A stretch of 64,000 bases of DNA, taken from Roseiconus lacunae (lineage in GTDB: Bacteria > Planctomycetota > Planctomycetia > Pirellulales > Pirellulaceae). A program made the translations under genes and the position numbers. This document shows, piece after piece, positions 62,101 through 64,000 of the stretch. The stretch lies in assembly GCF_008312935.1 (NCBI RefSeq), contig NZ_VSZO01000015.1, positions 186,001 to 250,000 of the forward strand. Reading direction: 5' to 3'. Under the pieces are notes generated by a model that ran no database searches, was not told the origin of the DNA, and saw only the letters and a list, made by a program, of their open reading frames with translations. Each line of letters starts with the position of its first letter. Position 1 is the stretch's first letter.

Positions 62101-64000
62101 GTAAGACAACTTACGTCCTCGATGACGCCGGCCGGACGACGTCCGTCATCCTTCATCACGGCGGCGTGATCACCAAGACTCCCGATGCGCGTGGACGCGT
62201 GACATCGGAATCGGGACCGCTGCCAGACATGCGGACCGATACCGTCTATGACCATGCGGATCGACCGGTCAGTACCACGATCTATAACACCACCGGAAAC
62301 CAGGTCACTCGTTTCCAGTACAACATGTTCAATCAGGTCGCTATCCGGACCAATGCCGAAGACCAACAGACGCTCTACGAGTATGACGCCAACGGGAACC
62401 GCACGGCAATCGTTTTAGCTCCCGATACCGCAGAGGAATTCCGAAGTGAGTTCGAGTACGACGATCGAGATCGATTGGTTAGCGAGAAACGTGGCGCCGC
62501 GGAAGCAGCGACGTTTACTTACTATCCCGAAGGCCAGCTTCGAACGTCGACCGACGAGCGCGGTTATACGACAACGCATACAATCGATCAGTTCGGCCGA
62601 ATTGTCGAAGTGCTTGACCCCGAGGGTGGCGTTACGAAGACGACCTACAGTGGCGAAGGGCAAATTCTGGAAGTTGACGACGCGCGTGCGACGACCGACG
62701 TTTTCCGTTTTGTCTATGACGGCGCAAAACGGTTGGTTCAGGAAATTGATCCGGAAGGCCGCACGACCACCTATGAATATGACGAACTCGGCCGACGCAC
62801 CAAAGTCATCGATCCACGAAACACCCTCGCCATCGGAAACGAATACAGCACGCAAACGACGTACGATGTGATCGGGCGCGTCGTTAATATCGTTGATCCC
62901 GAAGGCAACGAGACCGAATACACCTATGACGCGTACGACGCCGTCGCCACCATTCGTCGTCCGATACCCGGTCAAGACCAAGGTGATTCTGATTCGACCT
63001 ATGTCGTCACAAACTCGTGGTCCAGTGATCGACGTCGTCAAACGACAACCATTCCGCTTAGCAACGATGTCGGTGACGATCGTAAAGTTGAATTGGTTCA
63101 GACCTTCGACACGCTTGGCAATCAACTCTCAGAACGCAAGGTTGGAACCAACGTTCACACGAAATGGGAGTATGACAAGCTCAACCGATTGGTTGCTCAG
63201 ACCGAAGGCGCAGGGTCTGAAGGTCCAGCGACGACACGTCGGTACTACAACGACGTCGGCAAGATCGAAATGTTTGTCGATGCAAAAGGAACGATCACTC
63301 GCTACGAATACGACGACCGGTTGTACCTCAAGACGACGACCAAAGCTTTCGAAACCGCTTCGGAGATCTCTGTCACGACGACGTACGATGACACCGGGAA
63401 CTTAGTGCTGCAATCGGATCCACGTCCCGAAGTTACCGCGACAGAATTTGTCTATGACAAGCTCAATCGCCAGACTCAGCGGATCGCGCCGTCGGGCGAC
63501 GGATTGGCGTCGACGGTGTTCGAGTACGATGGAATCGGCAACATCGTCAAGGAATACGATGCAAGGAACCCCAATTGGACGACATCATACGCCTTTGACT
63601 CCGCAGGGCGTCTCGAGTCGAAAACCGATGCCCAGGGACACACGTGGTTCTACGGATACGACGACGCGAATAACCAAACGTCCGTGATGAATCCACAAGG
63701 ACATCAACAAACCTTCTATTACGACGGTCTCAATCGCTTGATCGGATCAAGTGACGCATTGGGAAACACCAACTGCACGGTGTACGACGGTGCCGGGAAT
63801 GTCGCTGCCGAGATTGCCCCGAATGCCGGGCTGACGTTCTGTTCTGGAGTTACTCTTTCGGATGCGATTGGTCTGACTCATACAAGCCTGATGCAGTATG
63901 ACAACGCGAACCGTTTGATTGCCTCGACTGATGCCGAAGGCAATACGACCGGTTACGCCTACGACGCGGCTGGCCGAACAACCGAAATCATCGACCCAAG
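35151..64000 (+). CDS. Giant multidomain surface protein with LEPR-XLL-like start, CARDB, dockerin-like and RHS repeats (C-terminus outside window)
   Basis: One frame stays open from ATG 35151 to the right edge, at least 9,616 codons. The N-terminus is basic (AAQKRRKRRS) and then LEARRLL (34-40), a variant of the planctomycete LEPR-XLL motif of exported proteins. Domain order (approximate residues): beta-helix-like repeats 50-1365; LamG-like 1395-1580; SbsA-type Ig domains 1600-2330 with a PA14-like insert 1805-1895; CARDB array 2335-4105; PPC-like and IPT-like 4110-4315; propeller 5025-5275; cadherin/He_PIG-like 5495-6355; first RHS segment 6550-6825; dockerin-like pair 6925-6990; Big_2-like 7165-7255; ZU5-like 7260-7385; second propeller 7645-7915; RHS/YD array from 8360 on. 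The make-up suggests an adhesin or an RHS delivery protein; the end that would decide is missing. It could be translated as one chain of over 1 MDa. Confidence 0.9.
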   Translation, partial: MSNQRDWKWPFRNRKSPSKAAQKRRKRRSLAEQLEARRLLVSDAPVGSPEVVSGVISEDEVWSGTVHVTGDVVISDGVTLQIEPGTVVKFAAGREIFSDGVVEAIGTALAPITFTSMFDDTVGDDLTPDSEGTPYHGAWDSLKFRSGLNTLSHVEVRYAGDNDGNGVGGGATPAISISFDDHAPSLQNTLDHVSVIDSYSTGISILGGAPILTEVDVEGSYGVPFYFELDADPQVTGINATDNAAGDRIEIQGGQLQQDRVWDYGDLPIALTSDLQVGPDAESNPIDLTIAPGTVVKMAKGAYLRVSSGTLNAIGTVAEPIVFTAAIDDSAGGDSNGDGDSTTGYRGYWENIDFYTGNNILSHVEIRYAGDNNGDGVGGGAVPTLRDSFSDHDPAQRNTFDHVAVSGSYSTGVSILGGAPELTEVNVNDSLGTPFYFELDADPQVTNIDASGNADGDKILIQGGTLQQDRVWDYGNLPIALTTDLQVGPDAESNPVDLSIAKGTIVKMPSGSLLRVSSGTLDATGTAAEPIVFTAAIDDSVGGDSNGDADASTAYPGYWENIDFRTGENVLEHVEIRYAGDNNGDGRGAGAVSGVLLNFDDRTPALQNRLSHVRITDGFSHGVAVNAGAPILDTVHVGDSYGYPFYFDLNSDPQTNQLTALGNSSGDRIVVEGGSLEENRNWNYGDLPLHLTTNLVIGSDGDGNPVTLDIAPGTTVKVASGATIDAVSGTLHAVGTPADPIVFTAWTDDRFGGDSNGDGQATAGYPGYWESIQLTGPNSVLEHVEIHNAGDNNGDGIGSGAVGVVQIDYPGGIEDEEARLTAVKIADAFGNGIELYAGKPTLQNVHVEDVNGVPYYFELDVDPITSGLTAKNNLAGDRIAIQSGTLKSDRRWDYGDLPIHLTPGDLVIAEADDGTSTTLEIASGTIVKVGYGYQVRSSSGTLKAIGSALDPIIFTAAVDDTAGGDTNGDGANSVPYPGYWESIELSGPGNVLEHVQVRYAGDNNGDGIGGGATGAIELNYGGTDVDKQTRLTNVTVSDGFWHAVNLSSGAPTLENVSAINNVGAAYLFALNTNPSITNLTGEGNDGGDRIIVTTGTLLSDRDWNYGDLPIHLSGAELRIGPDQESNPVELTIAPGTVVKLDRGALINVADGSLKAIGTPAEPIFFTALADDSVGGDSLADGATGVYPGYWEGLLLGGSDNELSNVHVRYAGDNNGDGIGGGGVPAIIVRSDMTLDGVVIEQSFGAGLAIQNDAIVQVSGGRIESATTSPYSRSGIEVVDGELIADSIALIRNDVGVYVATGQIASVTGSAFLGNGTAVSHGGTNAANAVFQNNWWGDAGGPHDPSAADGFTNVNPDGQAVSDYVDYSNFLTTGPNLAIGPQVVRLTRLAPTTEPPHHRYEAEGNALDQWGTRHGTIGGDVTYQTGRSGGQAFEFDGDGDYINLGAWAPATDWTVSAWVNPTTITPGAHHAIVSGAAQQRDWGLGIHDGNFVARYRNGELLDSGVAASENVWSHVAATLEGTTLSVYVDGTLRNSVDIGTAYAPTAVSTQIGRSYYNSGNYFIGRLDSISIVERAVSASEVVTLRDSNTVDPFVPQAQLQVDFDRVIDFTSFGIEDVTVTGPQSLSVLDVTPVNDRSAIVTLSRDFETEGQYNVSIGPAIGGNASSEMDQDADGIAGEPIDDVFTSSLGVDKTGPRIIGQTPSGTSSEVLSSIEVTFDEPIDPASISATAARLYLPDAVLARDAYDPNDVQPGFSVRTVKSNGGVSTVDEAIAVLESNDISLQDDIERHSTLNFGNAAGNFSEDSTLAFSGNYVALEAIGVIRIPAAGQWTFAIGSDDGFRLEIGDQTTQYFYGRAFATNLAVFDFPQPGDYPLRVIYFQGTGGTGLELSAAAGEKAAFDDDFKLVGDIDGGGLSIATALHEPNQYLPVFAITPTDATNTSFRFDFTPQPFEGEYEFVIDPVFKDLQGNLLDQDADGNGGESIEDRYSSRITVTRDPLRVVAQSPTGAINGALTQFDVTFNVAIDPNSFATSDAKVTGPGGQVTVTDIVQLSPTQFRVVVERTTEDGVYQFSIGPDITDLAGNRMDSDRDAIGGELEDRYFGSFELAGGGPYVTDFSPQATIAPGISAAQVTFSEPVRLSSFTPADVVLVGPGGPIAVETIQAIGNRVYELTFAAQSTDGQYTIDIGPAINDFGGLAMDQDRDGISGEASEDVYSDSFVIDAVGPMLSSYEPDFVNRPYDYIDFTFDEAINPASVTPQDIMVMGPTGAVTISQVVAMSTRTFRVSFAKQTAVGEYSFLLGPQITDLVGNLMDQDGDGIGGEASDDQSSGVVHFNAPNLAVAILDVPAAVQNGETISVDYTVINDGASIAIEPWSDRLVLSANTVYGDSDDIVITTRNRSVDLAVDETYNATIEYEVPFVDAGEYTLFVVVDRANQVFEENEADNLSSITLTIEEASPPADLIVDGISIPALGYRGSTIDVTWRVRNDGISTTTVSSWVDRVYLSNDQVRGGDVLLGSFTHQGALDSDASYTTTQSFVIPNHVDTTDWYVLVETDATRVVYEPTVEDNNVTASSTLITVEVKPLPDLAIEAITLAPGAIPTSGETLEVRWEDVNQGAALAESPWVDRVYLSSDDAYSNDDVLLGEVTANGSLGVTDRAARQTVVSLPDGISGSYHLIVVPDAANQVDEGSGEQTGTLALPIEVAGYPYADLTVTDVTAPELLIGDPVDLTVSWTVENVGQGAGRESSWIDRVYLSTDETFGDADDRLIGEYQHDGIVPVGQSYTRTEIIPLAARTSGRFTLYVQTDASDAVYELAGDASNVAAPAHPVDVATSTYSDLFVDNVTVSDQTVPTAGQPIEVTWTVGNRGIATTDRDSWTDYIYVSDSNDGSGLRLIGYSTHGGALPVDGSYSRTETLQLPRDLDGETYIYVRTGGPYEFLYGGYDNFGGNQGRSEAFDVTYVPPTSNLVVENQAVTIPNSPAGFDDGTQIEVSWTIKNDALDGNGATEGGWTDRVYLRSHADQSQSYLLGTFNATDSLGPGLSIDRTELVTLPRASGLFEVVVITDYYDSVEEAIEDDNEGKSAPFNLNLRPRADLQVTVDSQYTNPITAGTSIDVQFTVRNAGTADTPSGGSRWSDRVWLSSSSSSTSGAILLGELQNGSALAYAGSPNGGSTEYTTQASFLLPRALAGNYFVLVETDVRNRVDEFPNDGNNRAAAAIAIDANPVPPPDLVADFINGPADSFDDSSFTVRYKVTNRGTGVTDPGAWTDQVWLTLGKDGPKSSRGDRLVGTHRHGGVLEVGESYEAETTVRIPKGLTGQYFLMVYADGYRGVYEVAFDQNTNPDAPNDLDGNNYATTPINILLTPPADLRVREVNVNSATPIKGGEKVSLSWTVDNIGPAATDRENWADAIYLSDDDVLDSGDQLVFALPHAGRLLSGDEYSQEAEFTLPPSAEGQHFLVRTNADPRLAMTDEAKFLAEVAAVLKRIETATGKPIGDTEIGDLNQFSQSELRAILAGPTNTLVQVYEGPFTENNVGSVAAEVNDAASDLEVQSVSASPTSQSGEPISVNWTIRNTGNDATYAETRNLAQYVFLSKDPIFDASRAFLAASKTHVLDQPLQVGETYNDGVIVHSPAGSSGKWYAHVFVNIALYRGKPVLNSFSESSFPAWPSYFESRVWEDGQKQNNQGTSNEIQIEYAEPNLVISNLSAVPVDPESGSLMDVSFTVTNSGTRMTRQSRWSDRVYLSTDTSADGYDIGLGNFTRDESLDIGESYDVELQVRLPNNIGGTFYVIAETDAVFAPQSAAYTLPYPIAEGGLRLYGTSDTVAEFNDEGDNQAITELSVQFVEAPDLVVDTIDHVSQSTPPTNVIEVGNQIHFTYTLSNDGGVIPDSQTPFYDRVYLSRDRLLDPRSDHYIKQIQHNTPLAAGESIKIDSSAWLPRGITGDYFLIVESDIERYARPNGEVIESNELNNVTISTTPVLIVQPPPSDLQVTSIVAPLSASVGDVATVSWTVENRGEEKAQARIADAVYLSADNVWDIGDRLLGRVESAGVRTVQPGASYTSTLDFEVPAVLPDDYRIIVRTDIFDDVVEGENNRNNNLTSADQVGVTVPLLRLDLPLQEQLAQGVSRLFQLDTEPGQTIELTLDSLSDIGSHELYAAYERLPSPLDYDAAYEGYLAPDQTLVIPETLGGRYFIMARAGVRIDTEDGTYDPTLRSEYDVELNATRIPFGISSVSPDSGGDDRYVTVTIEGAEFPEQAAVRLIRPTLAEFAPVSVSRIDATKIVAVFDLRDAPHGLYDVQVLHPDGRLAIDPYRFQVEAADVFESNVGVGGPSQIDLGATGNYGFAIENLANVDTPYTVFEFAFPKVKNRRPELIRGDAIVFQAGLRGDATTIAPLFDSISTFDSSSIAPELNLDGVLTARGVAIDLPNQGVTEIGSSVSIYPGLRAEIEEDPDFLKKLSPFDLDDLAFDFYVAAAATPMTSSEYIAYQQEQASRLRDEILATDIEAILQEERDEDDDENTPVAGEAFKRLALESLQTFAGDADSFTGLYLQALVDQGLLRLEDQPPVADASAENISGFFSIIGGLLGSETGQGILDEAEQQLSQAGENLTWLVELMRRFDGHTPDATSGGNQVPDRSDYDLGASHPTSFVSFELRAGPPPLFDFGEVPDQIAFDFNGFGDGADESVELTGPMGVGVDNFVPIETPLPYTAKATYDASSVDAVRQVRILIPLDDTLDERSFQLADIQLGDQSIQLPAGRPNFVGEFDLTETEGYVLQVTAGIDANTRVASYLLRAVDGRDGLPPVDPAIGLLQPGETVTVGFWAAVNDVDAAGGSNPIATGDPIEMTVRSIFDDAAPVDSETITATVDAVAPTSTVSVLPLGGDAYEVQWTATDDAGGSGVATHSLLVSLDGGSRYRSVLYRTNETSFVYEAEPGQRPQFLVRSIDAAGNIEPVPAGVRVPRLVPEINLGSAPTVTVVPKVDLPIATAQPETVADRLFEEAAFGIPSKTSASKPSEFSRVIRPFAAEKFVEIPGVSGAGIGTLALTVGPAGAVYVSGGVGRNELYKITSVNNPAGSLQRLTALPTSTPIYDLVFDASGQLWASTGGEGLLQLDPNTGAVLDRIGAGVALGLAAIPGAAEIYVSTTSGISRLDTSTRRLIPFSDIRVDAMAVASDGTLYGTAWPEGGQVLRFDFRGRAESLVTVEGRAESLAIGPAGSLYEDALLVGHESRGVISVVDPLSLRQTVVASGGDGRVEGLQPISGGRFLATQGAQLDVFFTVAAPRVIETRLKEGSNQAELIFDVALLQSTSDPAAGNNRANYGLRNLDTGESVTIGAVAYDEASKRSSLLFESLSPAEYELTVSPEVESEQGIAIGGNGFATTFRVFEDVSISTSVSYENTRINRADGTVLFDVIVHNDADFDIAGPINVIFNQLGDESVVFFGNDGAPTDANGYQVLGDGSVLEANSSSAPQTITIANPNLLDLNFDPRILATLPPNQLPLFSSTPQQAAAFDVEYEYVAQASDPDGATIDYVLAAAPEGTQFNPDTGQIVWTPGKQATPQVEFEVRAYDARGAYKRQQWIVDVSGANHAPILAPIEDVFATEGDLIEVPVSAFDPDGDDLIYFADKLPPGAVFDWASQKLRWRPDGDAAGVYENVTLIASDGFVESSVTFEMVVAANNVSPTLQPVSPRTINEGDEISIRLFAEDEDGDSLRYLAPSLPPGAFLDPNTGIFEWTPGFDQHGVYDLDFLVDDGQITTQQSTTITVENINGQVRFPTIDPTEIFEGQTFNLRVAAFDPESPVAPTSPVATTGDFYVDYESFLPTLTYQVTGLPSGASFDEERQLLTWTPGFNDSGNYDITFTATDDGDGTGTPTSDTVVVSLQVADANFPPVIESIDAQTIAVGETLQIPVSVSDFEGVPLSLDIRFGESTVLPDFANFTDNGDGTGLLELAPVPGDRSDLLVTIIASETTGPLPLTSQSQFTLQVTSENEPPKLAPLFESVAVVGNQFVVNVLVEDDDQDTLDVTATGLPANAQLIDTGVYGRYQFTWTPTIADQGQHTITFTAKDSGNGDLANQLTTTQSITLNVRESNTRPNLDPIGQKTVAEGETLTFTAMGSDGDGDVVSYSAALIAGGQSAPLPTGATFDRASGQFQWTPSLAQSGTYRIRVTATDGAGARSEDVFVTVTNTNQVPSFSTLPKLFTREGDQLIFSVNAGDADGESLTYSFEGTKPSGFNFDPLSRTVVWDVDYQSAGEYTLRFKVSDPIGARDSLEVNVRVLSTNRSPVLALPSLRQAQIGELLEIPLLATDPDGDAVTVSADDLPAGATLDADNVIRWTAASFQAGTYTVRVTADDGDLQTERPITIVASIEPAGPQVQIVTTPSFPATPGQPITIEPIADSDVELSGASVSIDGRVLQLDALGRATFVSDHPGRFEITAVVTDAEGRTTTVTRPLYVRDPSDLSAPRIEVLQLAPPVFTEPRDIIVNISDVGLADYRIELLPRGGSGALLIAEGTTSITQNIEIDPGRFANGFYTLRVTASDFGGLESEYNHAIEINSATKTAALIETADDMMLTLAGIDVPITRVYDSLLMTSVGSSFGTKWSLPLLDPQLSLNVGGVAGNEFQAITDAGRVYVTLPSGERVGFTFAPVSQMVGSIETFTPRWVADSGVAWQLESRDANLRQAGDGYYSVGSGLPYNPGLVSEGDIAFTLVSPTGERHSLAKRGSGYRLHRISSANGLTSLRVTDSGIIAPNGERLTIVRNNEGQTSELVGPNGEHRFYRYDDDGKLTLTLDAKRNERVFYGYDTTNRLTSISGTGSAGRSYRYDQDGSFIVNEVQSHLGGSRQLIASPISGTLGQTPNVYAFTITEGELRMPASGGLTIGMDVQNATGQIRGLVAGTTTNNAGHQVQTYTIESAGTYEVVIEGGDGAAFDLRFYLVADVNQDGAVNAIDSSLLNNAFGTATGENGYVAAADVDRNGLVDDVDRSALEANFGAQLNQAPEFVGPAFTSRRVTSSFVATIDEGWEDAENDERLTTISSADNASVQALGGGLVLVTPSVSEGNVTLTMTSDDGVLQSFAATQTIEVQSDAYTSLILDRLDPSLRIGQSIQIGVFGILSDGTRERLSPGDIEFESLSPDLFQVTDLGFVVGRGVGNGALRVSAFGISTGTAVNVGGAPREFIDVYPDSYVLSPGQDRDFIVRQRLAQDVLDVTADDQTHYFVEDASIATIDQSGRLTALATGTTKVTVVRGGKTFETTFHVTAPSTDTEVGPSGGIIAGQDGITVGIPSMAFDQVVDITIDSATESDLPFSLPPGFSFAGGAQILGVPDQANHPLQLSMPAGAGLNEGDVTYLFREVDVLREDGGTLTTWMIVDVMKVGDDGQMHTTSPPNVGVSGRILDGNNNLFQFSSSGMMFAAAPGLFTALGAMSDLGTRITTSGDAQFGNSVVSMDAAIDDATDGSTKYYAANDAFGTFLVPAVYSIDYVLTQYRTTPGGLVETANENVSIQTGTIPNIILPSVPRSQSRNTPPSLSNAKLVSPSGDESFKIEIKGKDFVMENPYKGSPLLDGSTLGTKVEDLYVTLEIGARDTFNTDGSRLVLGGKDIVIPGDKLTLDGEILSFEIPAGAQVAGAIITVTRPMDLPTDNVFERQELTSNPVQFLPDQRYAMVASGADGKVLVYDICATLTDGQLDLSCQVPEPDSETKLNPFTRAAITLVDGESGDKLTPRKTTPTPDGSRFYVTLEQGAIAVVDTVALQQIDTIPDVQDKPETLGVNAIKLPAGAKPFDLTFAPTGRRLYVSDYRKANVYVVDTDPYSPNYNTTIQTIAFPRSVSGVGLVGLIGLRGLAVDNNGNRLFVTAPKEDLFNVRGGTEGVVLSLPLRDEDGNFLETLVFDPSKDEQAVTVVGPGPYEISATDDPKVMLIADRVADSHGLTVIREQKEGPWQYENVEFQGYGAIPRLVEGRGTQVHGVSNAQGVEYIPANAFEDKIGEHPAYAVVSGFRQFVQGDPKHDPGLGPFFAYNAYQTDASGLTQFELIAAGGTIGLIRNPLGSFDDPLTKPRLIAATTPIVNGFTDDVAVSLQSGMVLAPQQAQDIVTGYDLSSMIKLVEDEAKGDSVPTWSQIGEDPAASGPLSRLLRGPLSTLPIDRVDPKLAEAADYRFHAIPVGGDRILAYGVPNIGPDGNSPNTYAPLPGGNLPRGISVQPAASGDLLALAPTPYNQTPSALGFPARPLEVEAGINAMVEVHSGAVQQRVPLVTYRSLETDRGLVLHYDSLRADPRPIHHLNLTALDEANYDEANDRLVYQVTAIGADGKRYSSEGIDLDTANRYDLPEGYAVFKLPEAKAKHTYGVGLQVDLSDAPTGLYTFEVSYGLMRRSGETFDGRVVSQTSIEAVVNEKDSPFGGGWNIEGYMRMYPGDAGVLLVDGNGLEHIYLAPEDGTNLYTATVEDYAELRFENDRFYRRMRDGTVQVFDKDGYLESSTDRNDNTTQFIHEGGKLIEVIDPVGLKTELVYSGDFLSSIVDPANRITRFRNLEGNLISITHPDDAEHTFEYDYTHKEDPEIGVHLMTGQRLPRGNDPTDSFGASFEDEYEYHELSGRFISGERVDGKTTTLTPAQLLYLADPEKLHDPLESETLHILSSPATAELSENLIDECGGEPKESSETSYTAKAVHTDFKGTRREFKMTKFGQYHDSRDDERKTKQVGRGENGGRVEVEKDAVGNLICYVRDEFGNVVSQTDFPDGTAATETITYDYDPRFGYSESYNIPVETVDAVGRVTLHSLDPNGNILQTVITDPRAPEGSPSTTTQSFTYDEAHGYLPDIATDALGNQIDRNYNAQGLISQMIFEDGVRSYTYYPSGHVKTVTDANGFETEYVRDPMNRITKEIKRGLPGEAEVTRHYEFDAHGNEVRRVDADDVISTTQWDVMDRQKTRIEAVGELDLKTEYAYALGELSTDYAIAGESGGDVHIIRQPDGEAIATVYNAYNEAVASYDQLGRKTTYVLDDAGRTTSVILHHGGVITKTPDARGRVTSESGPLPDMRTDTVYDHADRPVSTTIYNTTGNQVTRFQYNMFNQVAIRTNAEDQQTLYEYDANGNRTAIVLAPDTAEEFRSEFEYDDRDRLVSEKRGAAEAATFTYYPEGQLRTSTDERGYTTTHTIDQFGRIVEVLDPEGGVTKTTYSGEGQILEVDDARATTDVFRFVYDGAKRLVQEIDPEGRTTTYEYDELGRRTKVIDPRNTLAIGNEYSTQTTYDVIGRVVNIVDPEGNETEYTYDAYDAVATIRRPIPGQDQGDSDSTYVVTNSWSSDRRRQTTTIPLSNDVGDDRKVELVQTFDTLGNQLSERKVGTNVHTKWEYDKLNRLVAQTEGAGSEGPATTRRYYNDVGKIEMFVDAKGTITRYEYDDRLYLKTTTKAFETASEISVTTTYDDTGNLVLQSDPRPEVTATEFVYDKLNRQTQRIAPSGDGLASTVFEYDGIGNIVKEYDARNPNWTTSYAFDSAGRLESKTDAQGHTWFYGYDDANNQTSVMNPQGHQQTFYYDGLNRLIGSSDALGNTNCTVYDGAGNVAAEIAPNAGLTFCSGVTLSDAIGLTHTSLMQYDNANRLIASTDAEGNTTGYAYDAAGRTTEIIDP
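35300..39250 (+). repeat. Tandem 210-residue (630-base) repeats, beta-helix-like
   Basis: Six units of about 630 bases. Landmarks fall exactly 630 bases apart: the bases GCATCCTTGG occur at 35761 and 36391, and the equivalent loop is again at 37035 and 37665. Each unit has IAPGTVVK-like, GYWE, HVEIRYAGDNNGDG and GDLPI blocks. Some units are nearly the same at DNA level, so recent duplication or gene conversion is likely. Confidence 0.85.
42150..47470 (+). repeat. CARDB domain array (13 tandem domains)
   Basis: Thirteen repeats, mostly 360-420 bases apart (one about 540), each starting with a PDL-type motif and containing SWTVENVG-like, WVDRVYLS-like and YFLIVETD-like strands. Starts are near 42157, 42520, 42895, 43266, 43648, 44031, 44415, 44820, 45234, 45775, 46230, 46677 and 47095. 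CARDB domains are Ig-like adhesion folds of archaeal and bacterial surface proteins. Confidence 0.85.
51640..54220 (+). repeat. Cadherin/He_PIG-like domain array
   Basis: About nine tandem domains with the marks P.L..I, DPDGD, LPPGA.FD and FEWTPGFDQHG. DxDxD motifs suggest calcium binding. Starts near 51640, 51900, 52170, 52450, 52798, 53102, 53410, 53700 and 53970. Confidence 0.75.
55930..56115 (+). other. Internal dockerin-like pair within the giant protein
   Basis: Two EF-hand-like half repeats, ADVNQDGAVNAIDSSLLNNA and ADVDRNGLVDDVDRSALEAN, separated by about 18 residues, match type I dockerin organisation with calcium-binding D/N positions. Its internal place, not at the C-terminus, is unusual. 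Confidence 0.75.
60230..64000 (+). repeat. RHS/YD-repeat array (continues past window)
   Basis: Starts with a GGGWNIEGYMRMYPGDAG-type RHS-entry segment, then dozens of YD repeats such as YDALGN, YEYDELGRRTKV and FYYDGLNRLIGS to the last base. RHS shells enclose a C-terminal effector in known proteins. A smaller RHS-like segment is at 54800-55630. Confidence 0.85.

Noticed and set aside
62415-63125. 236-codon minus-strand open frame
   Set aside because: Antisense shadow of the RHS repeats.

Overview
The window looks like a chromosome segment of a Planctomycetota bacterium, most likely a Pirellulaceae or Rhodopirellula-like member. This is an inference from gene content. The signs are a giant secreted protein with an LEPR-XLL-like N-terminus (LEARRLL) beside a lone ECF sigma factor, CARDB, dockerin and RHS modules in one polypeptide, a eukaryote-like UDP-sugar pyrophosphorylase, weak Shine-Dalgarno usage, and dispersed palindromes around a CCGACGGGCGTTAG core.

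Layout. (1) 1-11.4 kb is flagellar. The minus strand carries a FliK-like protein (cut by the left edge), a sigma-54 activator without a receiver domain, a small FlgN/FliT-like helical protein, a secreted TPR protein and a membrane-anchored TPR protein with an STN-like insert. The plus strand carries flgM, flagellin (behind a good -24/-12 sigma-54 promoter), fliD and fliS. (2) 11.6-17.1 kb on the minus strand is a glycan cluster: DegT-type aminotransferase, methyltransferase, GNAT acetyltransferase, two tandem beta-propeller glycosidase-like paralogues and WbqC. Its place beside flagellin and fliD suggests flagellin or surface-polysaccharide glycosylation. (3) 17.9-25.1 kb on the plus strand is a tightly overlapping beta-oxidation operon (acyl-CoA ligase, thiolase, FadB/J-type protein, acyl-CoA dehydrogenase), followed by a patatin-like lipase. 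(4) 26.3-34.1 kb on the minus strand is mainly housekeeping: Bcp peroxiredoxin, two SPFH/band-7 membrane proteins, a secreted ankyrin protein, UTP-glucose-1-phosphate uridylyltransferase, endonuclease III and RuvB. (5) 34.2 kb to the right edge holds an ECF sigma factor and one reading frame that starts at 35151 and is still open at 64000, at least 9,616 codons.

The giant frame encodes a mosaic cell-surface protein. In order it has a beta-helix-like region of about six 210-residue repeats, a LamG-like lectin domain, SbsA-type Ig domains with a PA14-like insert, 13 CARDB domains, PPC- and IPT-like domains, a propeller, nine cadherin/He_PIG-like domains, a first short RHS segment, an internal dockerin-like pair, Big_2- and ZU5-like domains, a second propeller and a long RHS/YD-repeat array running off the window. 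The C-terminus, where an RHS core or toxin/Hint domain would sit, is not visible.

No rRNA, convincing tRNA, CRISPR array, intact IS element or prophage was seen.
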